Source of the DNA: Astropecten irregularis | Lineage: Eukaryota > Echinodermata > Asteroidea > Paxillosida > Astropectinidae | DNA length: 64,000 nt | Direction of reading: 5' to 3' | Assembly (NCBI GenBank): GCA_963971285.1 | Contig: OZ020244.1 | Location: 33,542,001 to 33,606,000, forward strand | Shown here: positions 54,511 to 64,000 of the stretch, one piece after another | Position numbering within the stretch: position 1 is the stretch's first letter | Layout of the letters: every line of letters begins with the position of its first letter | Translations under genes and position numbers: made by a program | The notes under the pieces: model-generated | What the model was told of the DNA's origin: nothing | Database searches by the model: none | Seen by the model: the letters and a program-made list of their open reading frames with translations, nothing else

Positions 54511-55149
54511 TTGTTGTCGTCTTTTAGTATAATTTTGCTGTCTCAAAGAATCAGAAACATATTTGATTTCTTATTCTGCAGTTATGTAGTGAAGTTCAGT
54601 GGTTTTTTAGTGAAGTTTGCAGGTGTAGTAATCAATTGGTGTTTACCAAATTAATGAGAAATTATTTATATATACTCAGAAATTGTTGCCGTTCGTTCTT
54701 TTCATTTTTTAGGTACCAAACAATATGCAGTGTAAAAAAATGCAATGGGATATTGCAAATGACTTCACATTACTTTTGTTTAGGATGTAGGCTATGTATT
54801 TGACTCAACACTAGTCTTGGGTACCTGTTTTCTGTTGTTTTGTTTTGTTCTGTTTTCTTAAAAATCTTTGTATATATGTTTGTACAATGTGAAAATGACA
54901 GAGCAAAATACTATATTTGCTGATTTATATTATAATGTTAAATTTGATTGACGGCCATTTGAATTGTCAGGCATGCAACCTTTCCCCGGATCAGCTGATT
55001 TCCTCTTTTTTCACTTTTCACTCTTATGCCATTGACTAAAAGTGAAAAACGCTGTTCAAAATATGGTGAAGTATAGAATTTCCTCTTTTTTGGGAATGTC
55101 CAAGTTGCATGCCTAATAGCACTCAGCACTAATGATGTCACAAAATCCC

Positions 55150-55245
55150 CGGATGTCAGACAAACATTGACTCACACGCAACTGTGCACACACGCGCACA
55201 CACACGCACATGTGCATGGTTGCAATGTTTGTCTGAGATCGGGTG
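55150..55245. repeat. Hairpin with CA/CG-alternating loop
   Basis: gatgtcagacaaacattg and caatgtttgtctgagatc pair over about 17 bases around cacacacgcgcacac. 55250-56170 holds nothing I can assign. Confidence 0.65.
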
Positions 55246-56180
55246 CTATTTTTAGCGCAAGTGCGGAGCGCTATTGTCAATCACTTTTTTGATTCTGCCC
55301 GGTTGCCTAGGTCTGCACGAAATGTACGCAACATTTGTACGTTGTGTAAGTTACGCAACATTTTGTGAAATTGGCCGCTGGGTACCGGGCACAATTGACC
55401 AATCGGTTTATAACTAATGAGCTGATTGAACCATAAGCTGGTGCCTTTTAAAATTCATTACAACCACTGAATTGTCATGTATCTTTGTCAGTTTTAAAGA
55501 TGTACATTTTTTTGGGCCACATTTGTAAACATTCGGGGTGAAAAATGTCATTCAGATATCGAGTGCCTCTGCTAAGTGTAATTAATGGGGAGAACATATC
55601 AAATTTCACAATATCGTAGACTACTTGCATTGCATATGACCATGGTCTTCATGTGTGAGGTTTTGTTCGCATGTACCTTCACTGTACACTTCTACTGTAA
55701 GTAAAATTGAGGCCAAGATGAGTGGATTCCCACTCAATATTATTTTCTTTGCACTGAAATACTTCTCATCAATTGCTTTGTTTTTATTTTCTGCAATCTT
55801 CTGCTCATTTCTTATCTGTCGAGGTTACACAGGAAAGCGTGTAACTCTCCTAAAGAATAATTTGCCACTAACGCCAAGAAGTTTTGGAAGAGCATGCAAT
55901 GCTCATCTTGAATTTGTTATACACTTTATTCATTTTTTTTAATAATTGAGGGATAATTGTACTTAATGATTCACAATTTCTCATATAATTATCATCTAAT
56001 TGTTTAACCACATTAAAATCCAATTTGTAATATCACTGTGTTAATATGTGTATCTATATTGTCACAATGTACAAAACAAATGATATAAATGTATATAAAT
56101 CAATATTGTGATGAAGATTTTGGGTGGAAGATCACATATTATCAGGGGCTAATGTCATGTGATGAATGTCAGTTTCTATT

Positions 56181-56658
56181 CATAGAGCTATATTAAAATT
56201 ACTAGAGCGCTAGCTCCGTGTAAAAAGTGATGCCTTCTGGGCGCATCTATGTTTGTGCACAAACCTATGGAAAACACTAAATTGTGTACGTTTTTTGTAC
56301 GTTCATTTGCATATCTACATTGTGTTCTATACAGGAGCATTATCGAAGCCTAATACGCCCCAAATTCTACGCACCTCCGGTAAATGCGCATTTAATTCAT
56401 TTAGGGCCGTGCACGCAAACGCTCTGCACTTCAGTCACGCAATGATTGAATGCGTCATCAAGACGCGCTACCGGTACCGTTCGCGGATACTTGCGCGTTG
56501 CATAGAGTACACTCTTCGAAAGACATTCCAGTCAAAGTGTTCTTGTTCCACAGACACACACTCAAATTCAAAATGACTGCACCCAGGACGGCTTCAAAGC
56601 GTCTACGCACGGAAAACACGGAGCTAGCCCTCTAGTAATTTTAATATAGCTCTATATG
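56181..56658. mobile_element. 478-bp CATAGAGCTATATT element with 8-bp duplication
   Basis: Target copies TTTCTATT at 56173-56180 and 56659-56666; right end reads ctctatatg with one extra AT. Interior matches 33415-33900 closely. Confidence 0.88.
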
Positions 56659-57880
56659 TTTCTATTAGACTTGCAGCATTTGCTGCTTTCAGTCACACTG
56701 GTATTTCCTTGACTGAATACAATGTGTCATGGTCATTGCCTCTACATATTTTTTTTATATTAAGGCGGTTTTATTTTCTAATGTTCCCCTGTTTGTTCAT
56801 GAATTGATGAATTGTTGAATTGAATTATGCAAGTACACACATTATTCCACACCAAATGTTATATCAAATGGAAATAAGACTGATTGAAAAGGTAGAGAAT
56901 TATAATCAATACAAGTACTAATCTGCTGCAAACTATACTCATCAACCAAAATAATTACCACTAGAAATGATGTTTTCAGCACCGGTGTAGCAAGGGCTGA
57001 ACAAGTTTGTTTTTGCACAGTGTAGTAATACTCATGTGTTATTTGGTTCTGAAAACTTAAAAACCAGTTTCTGAAAACAACCAGATGTTAATTCAGTTTT
57101 CCAACCAGTATGGTCCGCCATCTTCAGGAGACTGGTAATTGCTAAATGAGTTAATATATGTAAAGTGCCATCGCGTTGATTTCAGGCTTTAGAAGCTATT
57201 TTTCTGCCACGAGTATATATGTATAAAAACATCATCCTTGTTTGTAAAACAAACCATTTTTGCGCAATGGACGCAGTACATATAGGACCATGCCAGAATT
57301 TGCCAGTATCCTATATTCTGTTTTTATAGATCAAAGGGCATTACCCATTCAACCCCACCAGTCGGAAAACCCATAATTGGATAGTTTTATGCTGTAGACC
57401 CAAGTACCATGAAGTAGACATACCCTAACCCAGGTTTCACCATTTCCTGCAGCCAATTTTTCAAAGCTCTTCTTAACTTACCAGACATCACAGAGTTAAG
57501 ACGCATCTGTGCATCTTGTGTGTGACATTCAGTGTGTTTGTCATCTGGTTATAAATGCTGTGAATTCTTTAAGAAGATGCACTCCAAAAAGGTCTCATAA
57601 TTCTGGCTAAACGACAAAATGTCTTTAATAGCAAAAAAGGTTTATGCATTTTTTTTTTACATTTGCTGCATATTGCTTGTAAGTACTAGTTGGATGGTTT
57701 TTATTTTGCTTAGTTAAATGAAATCTTGGCTGGTAACCCATTTCTGTTAAGCAGATTTGTGTACGTGTTATAAGTCCGGGAGCTCAATGAAATTGTCACA
57801 GTCACCCATTTTAAAAGCTCAGCTCATGAGGCTCTGGCTTCGTGTCCATCGCCCATAAAAGCAGAAAACACAGACTCTGG

Positions 57881-58330
57881 GGCATATTGTGATGTCCGAG
57901 CTCCGTTTTCTGTTTCAAAACTCATTTTGAACCAAATGGCCAAAAGCTATTTTTTCAAAATTCCTGTTTACAAAAGCAAAAAAAAATTGATTGAGCCAGA
58001 GGTGGACCCAATCCAAGTTCAGGAATTGGGCGCATGAGAGCTGCTTTAATTTGCTAAGCACAGAAATATTTGCTGAGCAGATAAAGATTACAAGCAAAAA
58101 TACAGATAATGTGGCATATTGTGATGTCCGAGCTCCGTTTTTTGTTTCAAAACTAATTTGGAACCAAATGGCCAACATCCATTTGTTTTCCTGGGACAAA
58201 ATAACAACACAATGGAGCCAGAGGCAGTGCCCAAGCCAAGCTTCAGAGCTGCTTGAATTTGCTAAGCACAGAAATATTTGCTCAGCAGATAAAGGTTACT
58301 AGCCAAATTCACCAGCGTATTGCTTTTTTT
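57881..58330. repeat. Tandem duplication, about 228-base unit
   Basis: gcatattgtgatgtccgagc at 57884 and 58112, and tttgctaagcacagaaatat at 58051 and 58258. The unit contains a GCTAAGCACA motif like the GGGGCCAATTTCA MITEs. 56660-57880 shows no feature I can name. Confidence 0.8.
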
Positions 58331-58827
58331 AGTTAGTGGTTTTCAGCTTTTTGTTTTCTTTGCCTTTAAATGAAAATTTGACTAGCAATATTTTCTGATA
58401 AACAGCTGTATTAAAATTGGGCACAAGTTGAGTAGGTGATGACATAATCTTCAAGAAATCTCACACTCAAATCCCAGCTCTGTTCAAATCTTTATTTTGT
58501 TGAACCAAAACCTATAATTTGAAAAATAAAATGGTGGTGCCTCTTTAAGATAAAAGTACATTTGTATATGTATATTTATAAGATACGAAAAAGGCAACAC
58601 AAATGCTTGTTTAAAAAAAAATCAAACAAACTAAGAATTATATATTTTAATTATTCTACTTATGAAACAATGATTAAAAATGTGCTGTACAAATTATTTG
58701 ATTGGCTTTGCAGGCCAAACTGTAATTATTCACTGAAAATCTGACTTAACTCCAGTTGTTACTAGTAGTATAAATGTGACAGTAATATAGCACTTCATTT
58801 GCCATTTATAATACTGATAGTATACAA

Positions 58828-59415
58828 ATATCACATGGTTTGAGGGTGGCAGTCGATTCTAGCTCCCGAGGTGTTGGAAGTTGACAAACTATAGTTCCTG
58901 AGACAAAGCCGATGGAACTAGTTTGTCAACTTCCAACACCGAAGGAAGCTAGAATCGACTGTCCACCCGAAATAAACCATGTGATTGTTTTACTATATCT
59001 CATAAATATTCTCAATTTCGTCAAGATTATATCGGTATCAGTAAGTGCAGCAAAATGTTCATGTTCGTGAGCCACCATTAATACATGTACGTCGAGGCTC
59101 ACACACACGCGCTGCAAACTTTTCCTAGGATGCGCATTGAGATGTTACACTGCGCAGTGAGATGTTACAAGTGTAACAGTTCCCCGGCCTACTTGCTGGT
59201 GATCAGCAAATATATCCACTGGCACGTGATGGTGAATTGACCAATGGGAGACTTTTGGAGAGTCGGTCTTGAGTCAACAGCGCACGCGCACGCACGCGCA
59301 ATATAACGCGAGCATGCATGGTTTGCGCGACCGACTTGCAAGACCGACTCTCTAAAAGTCTCCCATTGGGATTCGGCTATAGGCCATGAATATTTATGAG
59401 GTATAGTAATAACCA
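58828..59415. repeat. ATATCACATGG hairpin (copy 3) plus inverted module X
   Basis: Hairpin 58828-58985, then module X in inverse order to 59415, broken by a MITE at 59246-59364. Shares gatcagcaaatatatccact with 50430-50460. Confidence 0.85.
59246..59364. mobile_element. Small MITE, GGGAGAC ends (copy 3), nested
   Basis: gggagacttttggagagtcg and cgactctctaaaagtctccc are inverted. It interrupts module X between ccaat and attggg; the uninterrupted copy reads ccaattggg. Confidence 0.88.
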
Positions 59416-60143
59416 TTGTCCTCTGTTGTTCCTTGTACATGAGAGTGCATGTATAAATGGCAAGTAATCTTATCTTGACCCTAGCTACTTGTCTGTATCC
59501 AGGGTCATTGCAATTTCACTCTTAGGATAAAAAGAGTTTATTCTGTGCAAAGTGAAAGTACAGATATAGGACTTACGGTATTACCAAGTTGAGGACCAAT
59601 TATGACCACTCTCGGTATGTTCTGGTCATTTTGGCTCAGATTTGCCAAAAAAAATAAAATCCTAGAAAATTGGCAAAATTGACAACTGCTAAACCATCAT
59701 AAATATATATGTATACATATATGACATTTATTCTCGCCTTCGGTAATTTGTGTGTTTAAAACAACAATTATCAATTTATGTAAATGTTATTGTACATTTA
59801 TCATTGTTCACATAATATCAAGTGTATAATATGAAAAATAAGATTCTATTCAACAAATAAAGTCTCTGGAAGTATTTTACAACATATCATTGGCACACGT
59901 GATCTATATATAGCAGGACTTGGCCGCCAGGGCTTCATATCTTGTTTATTTGTATCATTAACAACCTTTCTTGTGATTGTACAAGAGTTTACTCCTGCAG
60001 GTTTCGGGAAAGATGAAATGTAGCATCATATGAAACATGCCATCTGTTGCAAGTGAAGGTAAAATAATTTATTGCATTTTATTACAAGTGCACATCTACA
60101 ATTATTTCCTTTATATCAAGCAGTTTTTGGAATCAACCCATCC

Positions 60144-60476
60144 TTAAAGGTACAGTACAGGATTGGTAACATACCCAAACAGAAATGTTCACAGATTTAC
60201 GTACAACTTTCAGGATATGAAGATGGTGCTGGTAGAAGCATACAGTTAACATATTATCGGCTGATATGCTGTATTTATCCAGAAATTAGTAAAACAAAAA
60301 TATTTGTGAATAGATTTAAGAAAACCATGAGTGTTTTTCACTGTTTCTACAAATTCTGATTATGACATAAGCTGAAAATGTTCACAGGTTTGTTTTTATT
60401 CCATGACTACAAGTCAAATTATGAACAGTCTGCAGCCGTTCTGTCACCTTTACCAATCCTGTATTATGCCATTTAA
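60144..60476 (+). mobile_element. TTAA MITE, family B
   Basis: TTAA at 60144-60147 and 60473-60476; starts aggtacagtacaggattgg and ends accaatcctgtattatgcc. Confidence 0.8.
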
Positions 60477-60549
60477 TATGACGTTGGAATGACAGTGGAT
60501 TTTGCCATTACAAGTAGTGTGTGAAAAAGACTGTCATGTACTGGTTGTA

Positions 60550-60912
60550 TTAAAGGTAACATCATACTTTGTTTTTTATCATGGATATGATCATCAGATT
60601 CATGGACAAAAAAATATCAAGGACAATACAGTAACAGTCATCTGTGAAAATTTCAGTCCCATGCAGTGCCCACTTTTTGAGAAAACAGTGAAAAACGAAC
60701 ACAGTATTTCTTAATAAGTGTTTTCTCTTTTTTTTGTGATCTTTTAAAAGCTGAAAAAGATTTCTGGATAAGTACACAATTTCAGGCGGAAACATTTTAA
60801 CAGTATGTTTCTACCACCACCATCTTCAATTTCTTCATACCCTGTAAGTTATACGTAAATTTGTGAATATTTCTTTTTTTGGTTTCTTGCCAAAGTATGA
60901 TACTATCTTTAA
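60550..60912 (-). mobile_element. TTAA MITE, family A
   Basis: TTAA at 60550-60553 and 60909-60912; ends aggtaacatcatactttg and caaagtatgatactatct. Lies just past the NUBP stop on its 3' side. Confidence 0.85.
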
Positions 60913-61110
60913 AACCATTAACGACAAATGACCCTGTTTGACTCCTCAAGTCTGCTCAGACTGATAGAGAAAGTGGATGGCTAATCAACCCTCAAATTTT
61001 CAAAAAAAAAATGTTGAATGCCTTGTTAATTGGAATCAATAATCTCTTTCTTCTTTGTTGGACAGTCTGGTAGACACCGATGACCTTTGACCCGATTGAT
61101 TAGACGGGTG

Positions 61111-61227
61111 TCACCTCTGCAAGCAAGTCTGCAGTGTGTTTGCAAGCTCCGTTAATGACTTGGTGGTCGGGGAGTCTGGGTACTCGTCAAAGATGCTCTG
61201 TCCAGCCTCGCAGCAAGATGCCAGTCT
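61111..61227 (-). CDS. NUBP last coding exon
   Basis: Minus-strand acceptor ctcattacag. Encodes [20 protein letters not shown] and [18 protein letters not shown], then TGA at 61113-61111. Confidence 0.9.
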   Translation of the reverse strand, partial: RLASCCEAGQSIFDEYPDSPTTKSLTELANTLQTCLQR

Positions 61228-62937
61228 CTGTAATGAGTGCAAGAAATGAATGTAAGAAAACAGACCAGGGACAAATTTCGTAGAGCTGCATGTTGTCCTT
61301 CAATTTATTCAATTATGCCAATTTTTAGAGGAAATGTTAATTCCTATCCTATTTGGAATAGGGCTCCACGCTCGAGCTATTTATAGAATACACCCTTTGT
61401 ATCGACAGCTATAATTACCCGGATGTTCGGACAAATATCACAATTTTACGTTAAATTAATGGGGCCACGTTCGACTTGTTTGTTCCGAACTTCTGAATTT
61501 GACGTCATGAGCGTAGAGCCCTATTGCTATATGAATTGCCTTCTTTGTAATCCTGTACTACCAAGACCCAACTTACTGGATCCAGTGGGATTCTGCCGAG
61601 GTATTCCAGATTGAATTCTTTGGCTAAATCCTCCACACCTCCCACAGGGAATACATGGGTCTCCTCCTACACACACACAAAATAGAACAAGAGGCTTCAG
61701 TCCCATCAAATGTAACAATGGAGGGTGGAGGATGGAGGCCGACTTCAGATTGTCTCACAGCTGTCCTAGTTGGTTCTTGAGGAATCGGGCAACACCAAGA
61801 ACATGAATCTGGGACTGGGTGTTGAACTGGCATTGAGGCTGGTTCTTGGGACTGGAATTGGGTTATTCACCAAGGGGCAAAGCCACTTTTGCTATTGTTA
61901 AGGGGGTGCCTCAACTTAGGAATCGGAATGTCAAGGAGAACATTTGATTGGGGCACCAAGGCCGAGACCAGAGCAACTCAGGCCCGCAGGCCGTGGCCTC
62001 TTTGAAATACCAGGGTTTGAAATGGACACTATTTACTGGCTGATAAAGTTTGCCTCATGGATAATTGTCACAAATCCATCATGAACTGTCGTATAATACT
62101 GAGGTTTCACCTATAAACCCAAATCGAATATCCTCAGGGGATGTAGAAACACTGAAAAAACTTTGTCCTCTCATCTTAATGCCCATCATTCAATTCTTGT
62201 GTGCGTCACAATAGTTGTGATGACAAGAAACCCACAAAATCACCAATTTCATCTATCCCTTTTACCTGGCAGCAGGGGCACACAAAGCCGCTCATGTTCT
62301 CCACGACGCCCAAGATCTTCAGGCCCATCTTACGGCAGAAGCTGATCTCTTTCCGAACTGTTCCCATGGCCACCAGCTGGGAGGTGGTGACGATGACAGC
62401 TCCGTCCGGATTCACGCCCTTCAGAGCTTTGACGACGGTCAGGTGCTCGTCACTGGTACCCGGCGGGGTATCTAGGGACCATGGATAATTCATATCATTC
62501 TCACTGTGGCCTCATTTTTTCCTTCTAGACCATACAGGTTAATTACGGTTTGTTTTAGACTAACTCTCCACAATTCTCACTTGCCAGACCAAATGAGGTT
62601 TTACACCACAATTACATAAGAGTTATGTTTTCTTGGTTGGGCATCCAAAGAGCATGCTGGACTCTAAAACCTGGAGCATCCTTGACCAAAGTTTGCGTGC
62701 TGTGACCAACAGCTCTTACTTGAACCGAAGAGTCTGTCAGTTTACAACCAAAGAGACTTACATCTTTGATAGCTTGTTCACTCACCAAAGATGAGGTAGT
62801 CCAGACGTCCCCAGAATGTGTCCTTGAGAAACCTCTTTATAAGTTGCGTCTTGCGTGGACCTCTCCAGATGACGGCATTGTCGGTCTTCTGGAGCAGGGA
62901 ACCCACGGACATGACCTTGACGTTGCCATGCGAGGAC
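61111..62937 (-). CDS. NUBP2: NUBP1/NUBP2-family cytosolic Fe-S assembly ATPase, last four exons (NUBP2 favoured)
   Basis: Mrp/NBP35 P-loop NTPases form the NUBP1-NUBP2 scaffold that builds 4Fe-4S clusters in the cytosol. Minus-strand exons in order: 62937-62786, 62471-62266, 61666-61577, 61227-61111. Joined, they encode [76 protein letters not shown], and a terminus ending [11 protein letters not shown]. The Walker B-like [10 protein letters not shown] and the CxxC (CPCC) that ligates the bridging cluster are present. The N-terminal P-loop exons lie beyond 64000. The short C-terminus and KTQLI favour NUBP2; VFP before GG and DPRLASCCE look more like NUBP1, so the paralogue call is tentative. 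Confidence 0.8.
61357..61525. repeat. MITE with AATAGGGCTCCACGCTC ends (copy 2)
   Basis: aatagggctccacgctcgag and gagcgtagagccctatt are inverted; second copy of the element at 9650-9823. Lies in a NUBP intron. Confidence 0.8.
61577..61666 (-). CDS. NUBP exon, 30 codons
   Basis: Minus-strand acceptor ttttgtgtgtgtgtag, donor gtaagt. Encodes [20 protein letters not shown] and [10 protein letters not shown], the usual GG...LG.xPLDP segment. Confidence 0.9.
62266..62471 (-). CDS. NUBP exon with [10 protein letters not shown] and CPCC
   Basis: Minus-strand acceptor tggtccctag, donor gtaaaa. Encodes the nucleotide-binding [34 protein letters not shown] with the paired cysteines. Two bases plus 68 codons. 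Confidence 0.95.
62786..62937 (-). CDS. NUBP exon (first in window)
   Basis: On the minus strand the acceptor is ctctcaaacag and the donor gtgagt. Encodes [16 protein letters not shown] and [20 protein letters not shown]; ends in the first base of the Asp of [10 protein letters not shown]. Confidence 0.88.
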
Positions 62938-62999
62938 CTGTTTGAGAGGAGAACCCCAGGGGAAACTACTTGAAGGTGATTCAGCATGGCACAGTTATC

Positions 63000-63062
63000 C
63001 TTTCCACCTGTTAACCTGGGTTCGATTCCTGCTCGGGCTGACGTGAATAGAATTTTTGTCCT
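63000..63062 (+). repeat. SINE family 4 fragment
   Basis: taacctgggttcgattcctg carries a B-box; gggctgacgtgaatagaat resembles 45590-45610. A-box side missing. Confidence 0.5.
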
Positions 63063-63093
63063 AGTGATTCATCACACATTTCTTTTCTTTATC

Positions 63094-63490
63094 CTCTGAA
63101 AAAGATCCTACTAGGATCGAAATGCCATCAGGCCCTCCTAACACCTAGTCTATGTGATAGACGCACTTGCTGTACAACGAGTATGCGTGCAGATTTCCCG
63201 ATTAATTAATTTTAAAAAATTGACCGACCGACCCAAAATTTTAATTTTTCCACGTGAGGGCAACACAACAATTTTTTTTTTTAGGCCTTATGCAAGCCAA
63301 CCCAGCACTGACCTCACTAAGTTTTGACCAATCAGGGGACATCTACTATCATACCGCGGATGCGTGAAATTGACCATTCAACAGTAGAATGGGTGATACT
63401 CAGACTACCTAACACCAGGCATTTTATCAATTTCAGGTCAATATTTTGGCTGATGAGCAGTTTGCAGCAGTTTATTACTTAAATTTCTTT
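63094..63490 (+). repeat. Family K repeat interrupted by a 9-bp-duplication element
   Basis: ctctgaaaaagatcctacta, ggatcgaaatgccatcagg, gccctcctaacacc, then the insert, then aacaccaggcattttatcaa and ggctgatgagcagtttgcag. Confidence 0.7.
63146..63407. mobile_element. 262-bp element with 9-bp target duplication (copy 2)
   Basis: Target CCTAACACC at 63137-63145 and 63408-63416, identical. Ends tagtctatgtgatagacgc and gatactcagacta. Shorter relative of 11298-11981, with shared gaccaatcaggg. Confidence 0.88.
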
Positions 63491-63631
63491 CTTGTCTTTT
63501 CTATGCAGGTTTCATCATTCTTCTTTGATTCCCAGACAGAAGTCATAAAAATACAACGGCAGCTCTATTACAGAATTAAAATTCTTCCTACAGACAACCT
63601 AGAACAACTGAACAGCAGATACCAAAAATGC

Positions 63632-64000
63632 TTAAAGGTAATATCATACTTTGGTTTTTGTCAAAGAAGTACAGATTTATTGGCAAAAATATGAAGGAAG
63701 ATACAGTCACAGTCATCTGTGAAAATTTCAGTCCCATACGGTGCCCACCTTTTGAGAAAATCGTGAAAAACGGCCACAGTTTTTCTTAAGTCTTTTCTCT
63801 TTTATTTTTGATCTTTTAAAAGATCAAAAAGATTTTCGGTCATTGTTTGACAAATTTCTGGATAAATACACCATTTCAGTCGGAAACCCTTTAAAGGGTA
63901 GGTTTCTATACATGTAGCACCATCTTCATACCCTGTATAAGTTACCGGTATACGTAAATCTGTGAACATTTCTGTTTCGGTTTCTTACCAAAGTATGATA
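63632..64000 (-). mobile_element. TTAA MITE, family A, cut by window end
   Basis: TTAA at 63632-63635, then aggtaatatcatactttgg; ends in accaaagtatgata at the window edge. Confidence 0.85.

Noticed and set aside
61423..61614. Plus-strand frame over a NUBP exon
   Set aside because: Antisense to the minus-strand exon 61577-61666, which has homology and proper splice sites.

Overview
This is animal (metazoan) nuclear DNA. It holds short coding exons with GT-AG borders (and one GC-AG border), long introns, tRNA-derived SINEs, LINE 3' fragments and dozens of short inverted-repeat transposons. The three genes have clear animal orthologues. The repeat style suggests a marine invertebrate deuterostome, most likely an echinoderm; that is an impression, and the genes alone do not fix the species. 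I see no bacterial-style operon, CRISPR array or rRNA.

Gene layout. (1) 933-26458, + strand: the 3' part of the gamma-tubulin complex component 6 gene (TUBGCP6/GCP6). It has 21 coding exons, 4356 coding bases, and stays in frame throughout to the stop at 26456-26458. The first exons lie upstream of the window. A candidate poly(A) signal is at 27520. (2) 28637-52716, + strand: a complete APPL-type adaptor gene (BAR-PH-PTB), 17 coding exons, 880 codons plus stop. (3) 62937-61111, - strand: the last four coding exons of a NUBP1/NUBP2-family cytosolic Fe-S assembly ATPase; its P-loop exons lie beyond 64000. GCP6 and APPL are head to tail about 2.2 kb apart. APPL and NUBP are convergent, with 8.4 kb of repeat-rich DNA between them. 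The three proteins act in microtubule nucleation, endosomal signalling and Fe-S maturation. I see no functional link between them beyond adjacency.

Introns and spacers are packed with mobile DNA. There are two related MITE families with TTAA borders (about ten copies of the larger one, 355-375 bp). Several elements have 8-bp target duplications and two have 9-bp duplications. There are long fold-back elements, four tRNA-like SINE families, CR1/L2-like LINE 3' ends and one RTE-like LINE 3' end. Two repeat families carry cores resembling hammerhead ribozymes. Several nested insertions can be checked against uninterrupted copies in the same window.

I find no evidence of a novel multi-gene system. 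The most notable items are the hammerhead-like repeats, the GC-AG intron in GCP6, the GCP6 internal repeats (same core as vertebrate repeats, different flanks), the long glutamine-rich APPL tail ending in a PDZ-ligand-like sequence, and a hexamer array that appears to have expanded from a two-unit seed in a dispersed repeat. Exon borders were worked out by hand from reading frame, splice consensus and remembered orthologue sequence. No alignment or search was run.
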